A DNA stretch of 64,000 nt. It comes from Gramella jeungdoensis (GTDB lineage Bacteria > Bacteroidota > Bacteroidia > Flavobacteriales > Flavobacteriaceae). Under the pieces are notes generated by a model. That model was not told the DNA's origin and made no database searches. It saw nothing but the letters and a program-made list of their open reading frames with translations. Shown here piece after piece: positions 7,932 through 17,379 of this stretch. The position numbers were made by a program, and so were the translations under genes. The stretch is taken from contig NZ_JAMSCK010000004.1 of NCBI RefSeq assembly GCF_023805255.1, forward strand, positions 124,001 through 188,000, in the 5' to 3' direction. Positions within the stretch are counted from its first letter, which is position 1; the number at the start of each line of letters is the position of its first letter.

Positions 7932-8210
7932 TCAGTTTTCTCTTAATAATTGCGTTTCCAGGTTGTGGCTTAGAATCACTAACTGGTTGAAAAGACTGGG
8001 TGAATCATCCTTTTTTTCAAACACCTGTATATAGATCATATTGAACCGTCTTATAAGTTCCAGGGTTTTCAGGGAAAGATGGAAAAAATTACCAGTTTCA
8101 TGTATTTCCTGGATCATTTCCTTTACGGAATCAATTTGTTTATATTCTTCCTCGGTATTTAAAATATAATCCTGTTGCTTTTGCATAAACATTTGTTTTA
8201 CATTTAGCAA
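7932..8210 (-). CDS. Small helical protein of unknown function (92 aa)
   Basis: The protein (MLNVKQMFMQKQQDY...) is charged and strongly predicted helical by eye, with Leu/Ile spacing typical of a short coiled coil or helical bundle. There is no signal peptide, Cys or recognisable motif. It is a single gene between tRNA-Arg and the divergent glycosylation operon, with its own terminator downstream, which supports its reality. The function is unknown; an alternative start at MFM (residue 7) is possible. Confidence 0.55.
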   Translation of the reverse strand: MLNVKQMFMQKQQDYILNTEEEYKQIDSVKEMIQEIHETGNFFHLSLKTLELIRRFNMIYIQVFEKKDDSPSLFNQLVILSHNLETQLLREN

Positions 8211-8376
8211 GCAGGTAATTCTAATAGATTTGGCAATTCAAATATATAAGTAAATGTGCTTTAATAGTGGGATTCCTGTATAAAATCTTTTAATTGCAGG
8301 AATTTATCGGTGAAGGACATTAAAGAGGGTTCATAAAATTATCTTAATTTAGCCGGAAATTTTGAGCTCGCAATTT

Positions 8377-8508
8377 ATGCCTGAATTTCTGTTAAAAATC
8401 TCTCCGGTTTACGAAAATGGAGAGCATTCATGCTTCTCTATGAAAATTGCCATTAAAACCGGTGATACTATCCATGATCTTGAATACGGAATTGCCGCTA
8501 AAGCATGA
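8377..8508 (+). CDS. Small ORF translationally coupled to the GT2 gene (43 aa)
   Basis: ATG at 8377 opens 43 codons (MPEFLLKISPVYENGEHSCF...) ending in TGA at 8506-8508, which overlaps the ATG of the glycosyltransferase (ATGA). Composition is ordinary (mixed polar and hydrophobic, one Cys) and there is no membrane segment. The overlap suggests either a true small protein or a coupling leader peptide for the downstream operon. No homologue is known to me. Confidence 0.4.
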   Translation: MPEFLLKISPVYENGEHSCFSMKIAIKTGDTIHDLEYGIAAKA

Positions 8509-9221
8509 CAAACGATTTTACCATTATTGTTCCCGTCTATAACGAACAGGACTGCCTGCCGCAACTTTTTGTTCAGTTGAAAGAGTATATTCAAAAAGCT
8601 TCCTTAAAAACCAAGGTGCTTCTGGTAGATGATGGTTCTACCGATGCCAGCCCTACAATGATAAAGGAATTCTGTTCCAAAAATGAAGGATTTGGATACC
8701 TTCTTTTCGAAAAGAACTTTGGAAAAGGAGCTGCTTTAAAAGCTGCTTTTGACCATACCGATACGGCTTTTCTGGGATATCTGGATGCCGATTTACAGAC
8801 CTATCCGGAAGATTTTGAGAAGTTGCTTCCGTTTCTGGGTGAGTACGACCTGGTAACCGGATGGCGAAAGGAAAGAAAAGATACACTTGTAAAACGTATC
8901 TCTTCAAAAGTTGGTAACGGGGTAAGAAATTTGTTCACCAAAGACTTTATGCATGATACCGGATGTCCGTTAAAAGTAATGAAGACTGAATATGCCGTAA
9001 ATATGCCAATGTTCAAAGGCTTACAGCGATTTCTTCCTGCAATGGTATTGCTTCAAAATGGTAAGATAAACGAAGTTGAAATTCCCCATTATCCAAGGTT
9101 AGCCGGAAAGTCAAAATACAATTTCAGAAACCGGTTTATGGGACCCTTGTTGGATTGCTTTGCATACGTGTGGATGAAAAAATCTTATATCAACTACAAA
9201 GTAGCAGAGAAAAATGAGTAA
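8505..9221 (+). CDS. Family 2 glycosyltransferase, polyprenyl-phosphate-sugar synthase type
   Basis: 238 residues with the GT-A signatures of DPM1/ArnC-like enzymes: IIVPVYNEQDCL near the N-terminus, VLLVDDGSTD, KNFGKGAALKAAFDHTD, DADLQTYPEDF (metal-binding DxD-like motif) and TGWRKERKD. It lacks the C-terminal membrane helices of ArnC/GtrB, which fits pairing with a separate membrane protein. The next gene overlaps by 8 bp and encodes a membrane protein; an ArnT-like transferase follows. The set suggests synthesis of a polyprenyl-phosphate sugar donor at the inner membrane. The sugar is not known. Confidence 0.85.
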   Translation: MTNDFTIIVPVYNEQDCLPQLFVQLKEYIQKASLKTKVLLVDDGSTDASPTMIKEFCSKNEGFGYLLFEKNFGKGAALKAAFDHTDTAFLGYLDADLQTYPEDFEKLLPFLGEYDLVTGWRKERKDTLVKRISSKVGNGVRNLFTKDFMHDTGCPLKVMKTEYAVNMPMFKGLQRFLPAMVLLQNGKINEVEIPHYPRLAGKSKYNFRNRFMGPLLDCFAYVWMKKSYINYKVAEKNE

Positions 9222-9840
9222 CTGGTTGATCTACGCTCTTGGATTTACAGCTCAGCTTCTATTTTCAGGGCGTATGATTCTACAGTGGTTAGTGTCAGAA
9301 AAAAGCAAAAAGATTATCACCCCTGTAATTTTCTGGCAGTTAAGCTTGCTTGCATCCTTCCTGTTGTTTGTGTATGGTTATCTAAGGGATGATTTTGCCA
9401 TAATGTTCGGGCAGGCACTAACTTATTTCATTTACATAAGAAATCTTCAGTTACAGGGGGAGTGGATAAGGTTTCCAAAGATTTTGAGATTCTTTTTATG
9501 GATTTTCCCTCTTCTCATTGTAATATATGGATTCAACAATAATGAGTACAATGCGGCCAGGTTATTTAGAAATGAGGATATTCCATTTTGGTTGATCATT
9601 TTAGGCTCGATTGCGCAGTTAATTTTTAACTTAAGGTTCGTTTATCAATGGATCTATTCGGAAAGAAGAAAAATATCGTCACTGCCAATGGGATTCTGGC
9701 TTTTAAGCCTGTTGGGTTCCGGTTTAATCCTGATCTATGCGACTTTTAGGAGAGACCCGGTTCTGCTTGTAGGTCATACTATAGGTTTAATAATGTATAT
9801 GAGAAATATTTATATTCATAAGAATGAAATTAAAGGATAA
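9214..9840 (+). CDS. Membrane protein with two LpxB N-terminal-type (LAB_N) domains
   Basis: 208 residues with about six to seven hydrophobic segments. Two similar halves each carry the LAB_N pattern: AQLLFSGRMILQWLVSEKSKK...FWQLSLLASFLLFVYGYLRDDF (first) and AQLIFNLRFVYQWIYSERRKIS...FWLLSLLGSGLILIYATFRRDP (second), each ending in a GxxxxxxxYxRN motif (FGQALTYFIYIRN, VGHTIGLIMYMRN). The domain occurs fused to some lipid-A-disaccharide synthases and alone beside GT2 genes. It overlaps both neighbours (8 and 17 bp). A flippase or membrane partner role for the GT2/ArnT pair is an inference. Confidence 0.8.
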   Translation: MSNWLIYALGFTAQLLFSGRMILQWLVSEKSKKIITPVIFWQLSLLASFLLFVYGYLRDDFAIMFGQALTYFIYIRNLQLQGEWIRFPKILRFFLWIFPLLIVIYGFNNNEYNAARLFRNEDIPFWLIILGSIAQLIFNLRFVYQWIYSERRKISSLPMGFWLLSLLGSGLILIYATFRRDPVLLVGHTIGLIMYMRNIYIHKNEIKG

Positions 9841-11452
9841 CTATCTTCTTTTATTAATTCTGGTGTGTATAGCGATCTTCTTCGTTAACCTTGACGCCAT
9901 ATATGTGAATATCATGGAAGCCCGTAATTTTGCCGAGGCGAGGGAAATGATCAATCTCAACCATTGGATCTTCACGACACTAAACGATGAACCCCGGTAT
10001 GAAAAGCCACCTTTGCCTACATGGCTTACTGCTATTTCTATGTTGCTTTTTGGAATGAAGAGCCTTTTTGCTCTCAGGTTACCTGCGGCAATAATGGGAA
10101 CCTTAACTGTGATCTTTACTTATAAACTTGGACTCAAGTTCACAGCGCACAGGAAATTTGCCTTTATTTCGGGCCTAATAGCCACTACTTCTTTTTATAT
10201 TCTTTATTCCGGTAGGGATGGCCAGTGGGACATTCACACCCACGCCTGGATGATCATGGCCATTTATGGATTATATAAGGTTTTCACCGAAGAATCTGAT
10301 AGATATAAAAATGCGATAATCTCGGGCATCCTTATAGGATTTTCCTTTCTAAGCAAGGGACCTGTTTCTATGTATGCGTTGCTTCTGCCATTTTTGATCG
10401 CCTACGGAGTGGTATATCGGTATCGGGGTTTTAGCAGGTATTGGAAACCACTTATTCTCATGTTGATTATTGCCTTTATCGTCTCAGCTTCCTGGAGCCT
10501 GTATGTATATTTTTTCGATACTCACGCGGTGTCTGAAATAACCGAAAAAGAAACAGGACGCTGGCTGGATTATAATGTAAGGCCTTTCTATTATTACTGG
10601 AGTTTTGTTATACAGAGCGGTATATGGACCATCCCTGCGTTTGTAGGCTTACTGTATCCTTATTTAAAGAATCGCGTATTTAATAAACCCGGGTATAAGT
10701 TCACCCTGTGGTGGACTTTAGCTTCTGTAATTCTTCTTTCAATAATTCCTGAAAAGAAATCAAGATACCTGTTGCCGGTCCTTATTCCGATGGCGCTGAA
10801 TACTGGTTTCTATATTGAGTATCTATTCCGCAGATTCGATATGCTACCGGGAAAAGAGAAATGGGTGGTCTATTTCAATTTTATTCTTATAGCGATAATA
10901 GGGCTTATTTTTCCTATCGCCGGGATCATCTATTTCCAGGATGAGTTATTAAATATCTGGCCCTGGTTTCTGGTTACTTCTGTTTGTCTTTTCAGTATAG
11001 GAGTGCTAATCCTATATTATCTGAAGATAAACCGATTTAAACCTGTTTTTTACCTTACAGTCTGGTTTATTATTAGTATAATATTCTTTGGTTTGCCGAT
11101 GGCCAGGAAAATTGAATCTAATCCGGATTATACAAGTATTCGAAAGGTGGATTCCTATATTGAAAAAGATCCCATGCCATTATACGAGTTTAAAGGCTTT
11201 ACGCCTGAAATCATCTGGGAATACGGGAAACCTATCAAAGTGCTCTGGAATGGAGAAGAATTTGAAATGCCGGCCAGCCGCAGATTTCTACTTCTGGCTA
11301 CAGAAGGGCAGGAAAAGGAAATGCGGGAAGTATTTTCAGGATCCCAGATAGAGAAAATTGATGAAATAGACATGAATCCGGTGGGAAATACCCATAAGGA
11401 AAGATTATTTAGAGATTTATATTTAATTACCAAGAAAACCGAAAATGATTAA
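9824..11452 (+). CDS. ArnT-like glycosyltransferase, GT39/GT83 family
   Basis: 542 residues, about 12 membrane segments. The N-terminal motif MEARNFAEAREMINLNHWIFTTLNDEPRYEKPP is the acidic first periplasmic loop of ArnT/PMT enzymes (catalytic acidic residue in EAR, the KPPLPTW motif). The C-terminal 100 residues are a soluble periplasmic tail. The family transfers a sugar from undecaprenyl phosphate to lipid A or another envelope acceptor. It overlaps the LAB_N gene and manA (8 bp), so the four genes read as one operon. The donor sugar is unknown; manA downstream hints at mannose-derived donors. Confidence 0.85.
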   Translation: MKLKDNYLLLLILVCIAIFFVNLDAIYVNIMEARNFAEAREMINLNHWIFTTLNDEPRYEKPPLPTWLTAISMLLFGMKSLFALRLPAAIMGTLTVIFTYKLGLKFTAHRKFAFISGLIATTSFYILYSGRDGQWDIHTHAWMIMAIYGLYKVFTEESDRYKNAIISGILIGFSFLSKGPVSMYALLLPFLIAYGVVYRYRGFSRYWKPLILMLIIAFIVSASWSLYVYFFDTHAVSEITEKETGRWLDYNVRPFYYYWSFVIQSGIWTIPAFVGLLYPYLKNRVFNKPGYKFTLWWTLASVILLSIIPEKKSRYLLPVLIPMALNTGFYIEYLFRRFDMLPGKEKWVVYFNFILIAIIGLIFPIAGIIYFQDELLNIWPWFLVTSVCLFSIGVLILYYLKINRFKPVFYLTVWFIISIIFFGLPMARKIESNPDYTSIRKVDSYIEKDPMPLYEFKGFTPEIIWEYGKPIKVLWNGEEFEMPASRRFLLLATEGQEKEMREVFSGSQIEKIDEIDMNPVGNTHKERLFRDLYLITKKTEND

Positions 11453-12416
11453 TTACCCGATAAAATTCAGACCTATCCTGCAGGATAAGATATGGGGAGG
11501 GAAAAAACTGAAAGATATACTGAATAAAGATACCAACCGGGAGCAGGTGGGTGAGAGCTGGGAGATCTCTGGAGTAGAAGGTAATATATCGGTAGTGCAG
11601 AACGGAGACGAAGCTGGTAAAAATCTGAAGGCCCTGATATCAGAATACAGGGAAAAACTGGTAGGAGAGAAGATCTATAAGGAATTTGGAGATGATTTTC
11701 CTTTGCTAATAAAATTCATTGATGCCAAGACCGATCTTTCGGTACAGTTACACCCCAATGATGAGCTGGCAAAGCAAAGACATAATTCTTTTGGAAAGAC
11801 TGAAATGTGGTATATCATCCAGGCAGATAAAGGCTCAAAACTTAATATCGGTTTTAAAAAGGATCTGGATAAAAGAGAATACCTGGAATATCTCGAAAAT
11901 GGAAAGATCACAGATCTGCTTAATTTTGAGGAAGTAAAGAAAGGCGATTCGGTATTTATAAATACCGGTAAGGTACATGCCATAGGAGGAGGTGTCCTTC
12001 TTGCCGAGATCCAGCAGACTTCTGATATCACTTATAGAATTTACGACTGGGATAGAGTGGATGCCGAAGGTAATTCAAGGGATCTTCATACTGCCTTAGC
12101 CCTGGACGCGATAGATTTTGAAAAGAAAGATGATTACTGGCTCAATTATGATAAAGAGGAAAACACATCATCTGAGATCGCTTCCTGTGAATATTTCACC
12201 ACTAATTTCCTTCCTTTAAAAGGTGAATTGGAAAAGGATTATTCTTCCCTTGAATCTTTTGTGATCTATATGTGTGTGGAGGGAAAATCCAGAATAAGTA
12301 TCGATAATAATTCCGAAGAGCTAAGAAAGGGCCAAAGCCTGCTTATTCCGGCTTCGGCCGATAAAGTGAAGCTGGCATCCAAAGATGCCGAGCTCCTTGA
12401 AATTTATATCAAATAG
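11445..12416 (+). CDS. manA: Mannose-6-phosphate isomerase, class I (short type)
   Basis: 323 residues, as expected for the short Bacillus-type enzyme. Signatures: KIWGGKKLKDIL at the N-terminus, SVQLHPND (Zn ligands Gln and His), KTEMWYII (Zn Glu), GKVHAIGGGVLLAEIQQTSDITYRIYDWDR (Zn His and active-site Arg), then a C-terminal cupin-like barrel. It interconverts fructose-6-phosphate and mannose-6-phosphate in the cytoplasm. The start overlaps the ArnT-like gene by 8 bp; it faces the convergent aldo/keto reductase gene with a 6-bp gap. Confidence 0.93.
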   Translation: MINYPIKFRPILQDKIWGGKKLKDILNKDTNREQVGESWEISGVEGNISVVQNGDEAGKNLKALISEYREKLVGEKIYKEFGDDFPLLIKFIDAKTDLSVQLHPNDELAKQRHNSFGKTEMWYIIQADKGSKLNIGFKKDLDKREYLEYLENGKITDLLNFEEVKKGDSVFINTGKVHAIGGGVLLAEIQQTSDITYRIYDWDRVDAEGNSRDLHTALALDAIDFEKKDDYWLNYDKEENTSSEIASCEYFTTNFLPLKGELEKDYSSLESFVIYMCVEGKSRISIDNNSEELRKGQSLLIPASADKVKLASKDAELLEIYIK

Positions 12417-12422
12417 TGTTTT

Positions 12423-13418
12423 CTATTTTTTCAGGATCTTATCGATTTTTTGAAGTTCTTCTTTGCTGAATTCAATATTCTGAATAGCGGCAATATTATC
12501 TTCGAGTTGAGAAACTTTACTTACCCCCACCAGGACAGAGGTGACACGATGGTCTTTTAGAAGCCATGCGACCGCCATTTGTGCGAGACTCTGACCTCTT
12601 GATTCAGCTATTTTATTAAGTTCCTGTACCTGAGCGACTACTTCATCCGTGATCTGTGATCTGTCAAGATAGCTACCTTCAGTTGCCGCCCTGGAATCTT
12701 CAGGGATTCCGTGTAAGTATTTTGAAGTTAGGATCCCCTGTTCCAAAGGAGAAAACACGATGCTCCCAATTCCAATTCTTTCAAGTGTATCCAAAAGTCC
12801 ATCTTCAACCCAGCGATCCATCATGTTATATCTTGGCTGATGGATTAGAAATGGGGTTCTCTGTTCTTTCAGTATTTTAGCAGCCTTAGCCGTGTCTTCA
12901 GCATTGTATTGTGAAATTCCAACATACAAGGCTTTTCCATCTCTTACGATCTGATCAAGCGCGCCCATGGTTTCCTCAAGCGGCGTTTCCGGATCTGGCC
13001 TATGATGATAGAAAATATCTACATAATCCAGCCCCATTCTTTTTAATGACTGGTCCAGGCTTGCGATAAGATATTTACGGGAACCAAAATTACCATAAGG
13101 CCCCGGCCACATATCCCATCCCGCTTTTGTAGAAATGATGAGCTCATCCCTGTATGCCTGGAAATCTTCCTTAAAGATCTTTCCAAAATTCTTTTCCGCC
13201 GAACCGTAAGGAGGACCATAGTTATTGGCCAGATCAAAATGAGTTATACCATTATTGAATGCAGTCCTCAGTATATTTCTGGCATTCCCAAAATCATCAT
13301 TGTCGCCGAAATTATGCCATAAACCAAGTGAGATTAAAGGTAATTTGATACCACTCTTGCCACATCGGCGGTATTGCATTTTCTCATATCTTTTCTCATC
13401 AGGTTGGTATGTACTCAT
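12423..13418 (-). CDS. Aldo/keto reductase, YghZ (L-glyceraldehyde-3-phosphate reductase) type
   Basis: 331 residues, close to E. coli YghZ throughout: MQYRRCGKSGIKLPLISLGLWHNFG, THFDLANNYGPPYGSAE (catalytic Asp and Tyr), ELIISTKAGWDMWPGPYG, SLDQSLKRMGLDYVDIFYHH (Lys/His of the tetrad), and the NADPH phosphate-binding region VLVGVSKVSQLEDNI. The family reduces aldehydes including L-GAP and methylglyoxal using NADPH in the cytoplasm. It is a single gene, convergent with manA. The upstream 297 bp (13419-13715) shows no gene or clear motif. Confidence 0.9.
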   Translation of the reverse strand: MSTYQPDEKRYEKMQYRRCGKSGIKLPLISLGLWHNFGDNDDFGNARNILRTAFNNGITHFDLANNYGPPYGSAEKNFGKIFKEDFQAYRDELIISTKAGWDMWPGPYGNFGSRKYLIASLDQSLKRMGLDYVDIFYHHRPDPETPLEETMGALDQIVRDGKALYVGISQYNAEDTAKAAKILKEQRTPFLIHQPRYNMMDRWVEDGLLDTLERIGIGSIVFSPLEQGILTSKYLHGIPEDSRAATEGSYLDRSQITDEVVAQVQELNKIAESRGQSLAQMAVAWLLKDHRVTSVLVGVSKVSQLEDNIAAIQNIEFSKEELQKIDKILKK

Positions 13419-13715
13419 AATCTTATTTTTTTTTGAGGTTCCAATTTACTAAAAAGCAAATCAAACCTGAAGCCTCCAGGAAGAGGGATTCATGCCTTTG
13501 AGTATAATTCAGATAATTGATTTACTGGAAAGATGTTTCAACCTAGGTGAAGTATGGACCTGAAATTGGGTACAACCTGCAGCATACGTCCCAAAAAAAC
13601 CAAGGATTCCGGTAAAAATAATTCCCGTCAATTGAGCAAAAAGGAGCCGAGAATTTATTTAAAATTCCTAAAGAATATTGCTTTTAGAGAAATAATCTGA
13701 AGAAACTATGTGAAA

Positions 13716-14174
13716 TCAATTTTGGCTAAAGGTTAGATACGCTGAATTTCCATTAGGGCTATTCTCCAGGCTCAGTTTAATTTCATCATTAGTGGCTGAT
13801 ATAACATCATAATTGTTTGTTAGCTCACCAAGTTTATCCGAGGAACCGAAAAAGATATTAAAATCAACATCATAGTAAGAATCGAATTCGCTTCCAGAAT
13901 CATTACTAATCCTCCAGGTGCCGTTTATATTATCAGAAGGCGAAGTCACCGACAGGTTATTGTCATCTTCAAACACGAAAATATAATCGGAATAATTAGC
14001 CGTATTGTCATTACCGTTGCTGCTGTAATTTGAAATTCGCCATTCACCCTGCATTACAATCTGGTTAAGCTGAGCTGCTTCGGCAGCCGAAAGTGCAATA
14101 TCATCTTTATCGTTATCACAGGCCAGAATAAGACTGAGGCTGAACAGTATCAATACGTTTTTTAAACTTCTCAT
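13716..14174 (-). CDS. Lipoprotein with lipocalin-like domain
   Basis: 152 residues. A lipoprotein signal peptide ends in LSLILAC with the acylated Cys at residue 19, followed by DNDKDD, an acidic stretch like Bacteroidetes surface-export signals. The rest alternates short beta strands (QGEWRISNYSS, YIFVFEDDNNLSVTS, GTWRISNDSG, YLTFSQN), the 'GTWRI..' pattern of small lipocalin-like proteins. It is probably anchored in the outer membrane. The gene is monocistronic and divergent from the P-type ATPase gene. No specific ligand can be suggested. Confidence 0.75.
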   Translation of the reverse strand: MRSLKNVLILFSLSLILACDNDKDDIALSAAEAAQLNQIVMQGEWRISNYSSNGNDNTANYSDYIFVFEDDNNLSVTSPSDNINGTWRISNDSGSEFDSYYDVDFNIFFGSSDKLGELTNNYDVISATNDEIKLSLENSPNGNSAYLTFSQN

Positions 14175-14330
14175 GGGGTAGGGTTCTTTTGGTTTATTTT
14201 TTCAACGTAAATTTAAGAAGCCTATTGCTTTTATTTAAGTAAATTTTAAGGATTAACAGGTAGGTTATAGTTTATAAATTTCAGCAATACTAACTGTATT
14301 CTTCTTTTAACCTTGATCATCAGAAAAAGT

Positions 14331-16970
14331 ATGGAGCTAAAAACTACAAAGACTCCACATAGCTGCAGTATAGATAAAGTAGTCGAACATCTTTCTGCCA
14401 ATAAGAATACCGGTCTGTCCAGTGAAGAAGCTGCCAGGCGCCTGAGAAGTTTTGGGCCTAACTTGCTGGAAAAGAAAAAGAAGAAAAGTGTTCTGATTGT
14501 TTTTATAGAACAATTTTTAGATCCTATCATTTATATTCTGAGCATAGCAATGCTTTTGGCCTTCGCTTTTGGGGATTGGCTGGAAGGTTTTGCAGTACTG
14601 TTTGTAATTGTGATGACCACTCTTATCGGTTTTTTTATGGAGCTACAGGCCATAAGGTCGGTGGAAGCTCTTCAAAAACTGGCTCCAACCATGAGCAGGG
14701 TGGTAAGAGATTCGAAAGTAAAGAATATTGAATCAAGCCTGTTGGTTCCAGGTGATGTGATAGTTCTGGGGATGGGAGATGTGGTGCCAGCCGATGCGAG
14801 GCTTATTGAAACGAACGCACTAGCCCTGAAGGAGGCCTCCCTTACCGGTGAAAGCCACCAGGTAGAGAAGCTTACCGGGAGTTTAGATAAGAATACTCCG
14901 ATATCAGACCAGAAGAATATGGTTTTTAGCAGTACCATTGTTAGTAGGGGTAATGCCAGGGCTGTAGTTACTTCTACAGGAAATCATACAAAAATTGGAG
15001 AGATAAGCAGCCTTACCAGAAAAGCTGAAAAATTAAGAACTCCTTTGGAGAAAAAACTCAGTCGACTTAGTAGAAAACTAATATGGCTAACCCTGATTCT
15101 TGCAGCTTTTACAACCTTGAGCGGCTATCTTCAGGGAAAGGATCTCATGCTAATGATTAAAACCGGAATAGCCCTGGCTGTAGCTGCAATTCCGGAGGGT
15201 TTACCAATAGTTGCTACTATTTCCCTGGCCAGAGGTATGTTAAGGCTATCCAGGGAAAACGTGATCATAAAGAAGCTGGAATCTGTTGAAACCCTTGGTG
15301 AAATAGGTATAATATGCACCGATAAGACCGGAACCCTAACCGAGAATAAGATGGTGGTTCGCAGTATAATTGTTCAGAATGAAAAACTGGAAGAAATCAA
15401 ACTTAACAAACATGGCTTTTCAGTTTCAAATGAACTACAAAGGAGAATCTTTGAGGTTTCCACCTTGTGCAATAACGCTGGAATAGGTGAGAAAAACTCT
15501 GAAGATCCCCTGGAAACAGGTTTACTGGACTTTGTAAAGGAATTTGACGGTGATCCACAGAGTATACGGAAGGCTTTGCCCAGGACAAAAGAATTTCCCT
15601 TCGACACCGATAAAAAACGAATGCTCACCATCAATGAGGAAGAAGATCATTTCCTGGTTTGTGTAAAAGGAGCTATGGAAACGGTTCTGGAAGATTGCTC
15701 TTACCTTCAAAACGGAGAAGTAATTTCCCCAATGGATACTAAACCGGATTGGCTGGAAAAAGGTGAAAATATGGCTTCTAATGGATTGCGTGTCCTGGCC
15801 CTTGCATATAAGCACATAAATGATTCATCTACAGAGCCTATGAAAGATCTTATTCTTTTAGGTCTGGTTGGCTTTGAAGATCCTCCCAGAAAAGATGTTC
15901 AGCAGGCTATTGAGACCTACAGGAGTGCCGGTGTGAAAGTTGTTATGGTCACAGGAGATCATCCACAAACGGCTCTTAAAATAGGCGAGGAGATAAGCCT
16001 GACCACTAAAGGGAGAGATTCAGAACCCGTGATCTACGGCCCAGATATTGGCGATTTAAAAAATATTTCTGGTGTAGAAAAAAAGAAAGTATTAGATGCC
16101 AGCATATTTGCACGGATGGTGCCGGAACAAAAACTTGATCTGGTAAGTTTTTATCAGAATAACAATCTGGTGGTGGGAATGCTGGGAGACGGAGTAAATG
16201 ATACCCCCGCTTTAAAAAAAGCTGATATAGGCATTGCCATGGGTATTAGGGGAACCGAGGCAGCAAAGGAAGTTGCGGATGTGATTCTGATGGATGATAA
16301 ATTTACCTCCACAGAATTAGCCATCAGGCAGGGAAGGAATATTTTTGGGAATATCCGGCATTTTGTGGTCTTCCTGCTGTCCTGTAACCTGGCTGAAATT
16401 ATAGCAGTAGCCATCGCTTCAATGTCAAATCTTCCACTTCCCCTTATGCCTTTGCAAATCCTGTTTCTCAATTTGGTTACCGATGTGTTTCCGGCTCTGG
16501 CACTGGGAATGGGTAGAGGTAATAAAAGTGTTATGGATCAACCACCGCGACCATCAGATGAACCTATAATTACGAAGAAAATATGGTACGCAATGATTGC
16601 TTACAGCCTTTGTATAACCCTTGCAGTTATAGGGATAACCTGGTATGGCTATTCCTTTAATGGATATAGTCCAGTAATAGTAAACAATATGGCTTTTTAT
16701 ACACTTATCCTGGGGCAATTACTAAATGTTTTTAATCTGACCTCAAGAAAGTCTTCTTTTATTTTTAATGAGGTAACAAGTAACAAGTGGGTATGGGGTG
16801 CTATTATAATTTCCTTATTGATTGTGGTCCTGGCTTATTGGATTCCATTTCTAAATACTATTTTATCATTGGTGCCATTAAAGCTTGAACAGCTTATTAT
16901 GGTCATATTTTTTGGAGTAATTTCAGTAGGATTGACACAGTTTCTAAAAAGAAACGGACTTATTGTTTAG
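14331..16970 (+). CDS. P-type cation-transporting ATPase, calcium (P2) type
   Basis: 879 residues from the ATG at 14331; a TTG six codons upstream is in frame but less likely. Order: cation-ATPase N-domain (about 10-80), actuator domain with SLTGES, TM4 with AIPEGLP (Ca-pump signature), phosphorylation site CTDKTGTLT (Asp331), nucleotide-binding domain, hinge GDGVND, and the C-terminal TM domain with NLVTDVFPALALGMG. These features match SERCA/PMCA-like bacterial Ca2+ ATPases, which export Ca2+ across the inner membrane. The gene stands alone. Mn2+ or Na+ specificity cannot be excluded. Confidence 0.9.
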   Translation: MELKTTKTPHSCSIDKVVEHLSANKNTGLSSEEAARRLRSFGPNLLEKKKKKSVLIVFIEQFLDPIIYILSIAMLLAFAFGDWLEGFAVLFVIVMTTLIGFFMELQAIRSVEALQKLAPTMSRVVRDSKVKNIESSLLVPGDVIVLGMGDVVPADARLIETNALALKEASLTGESHQVEKLTGSLDKNTPISDQKNMVFSSTIVSRGNARAVVTSTGNHTKIGEISSLTRKAEKLRTPLEKKLSRLSRKLIWLTLILAAFTTLSGYLQGKDLMLMIKTGIALAVAAIPEGLPIVATISLARGMLRLSRENVIIKKLESVETLGEIGIICTDKTGTLTENKMVVRSIIVQNEKLEEIKLNKHGFSVSNELQRRIFEVSTLCNNAGIGEKNSEDPLETGLLDFVKEFDGDPQSIRKALPRTKEFPFDTDKKRMLTINEEEDHFLVCVKGAMETVLEDCSYLQNGEVISPMDTKPDWLEKGENMASNGLRVLALAYKHINDSSTEPMKDLILLGLVGFEDPPRKDVQQAIETYRSAGVKVVMVTGDHPQTALKIGEEISLTTKGRDSEPVIYGPDIGDLKNISGVEKKKVLDASIFARMVPEQKLDLVSFYQNNNLVVGMLGDGVNDTPALKKADIGIAMGIRGTEAAKEVADVILMDDKFTSTELAIRQGRNIFGNIRHFVVFLLSCNLAEIIAVAIASMSNLPLPLMPLQILFLNLVTDVFPALALGMGRGNKSVMDQPPRPSDEPIITKKIWYAMIAYSLCITLAVIGITWYGYSFNGYSPVIVNNMAFYTLILGQLLNVFNLTSRKSSFIFNEVTSNKWVWGAIIISLLIVVLAYWIPFLNTILSLVPLKLEQLIMVIFFGVISVGLTQFLKRNGLIV

Positions 16971-17379
16971 AGCTTATCTTTCTCTATTTATTATATCTCC
17001 TTTGATTTTTTATACATTAATTAAGAATTTTAATCAGGATTTTTATTTTATAATCAAGATTCTATTCTTTGTGGTTTATACTATATTACCTCCCAGGTTA
17101 CCTGACATTCAGCATTTTCAAAAGTCTCCCTTAACCTATAATATATACTAGTCTCGTAACTAACCGGGAAATTCAGTTCGAGACAGATTCTGTTTATAAG
17201 AAAATTTTTATTAATATGAATTAACCAAAGGATCTTCAGCTTTTTACCAGTTATTTAAAGGCAGGTAAAAACGGCCTTATTATGAGAGAGAAAACAGAAA
17301 TCTGCCAGTTTCACTTCAGCATTACTTACTGACTTATAAGCTCGAGCAAGTGGGGAACTGGAAAATATATTATTACTGC
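16971..17379. other. Intergenic gap without a supported gene
   Basis: 409 bp between the P-type ATPase and the cytosine deaminase genes. It is very AT-rich. A short inverted repeat GTCTCG/CGAGAC (17151-17156 and 17179-17184) with a 22-base loop is present, but no promoter, RNA gene or coding pattern is convincing. Confidence 0.5.

Noticed and set aside
16963-17151. 62-codon frame after the P-type ATPase gene
   Set aside because: It starts with TTG inside the ATPase stop region, is extremely rich in Phe/Ile/Tyr as random AT-rich DNA gives, and has no coding features.
17151-17184. GTCTCG/CGAGAC inverted repeat
   Set aside because: Only 6-bp arms with a 22-base loop and no T-run; too weak to call.
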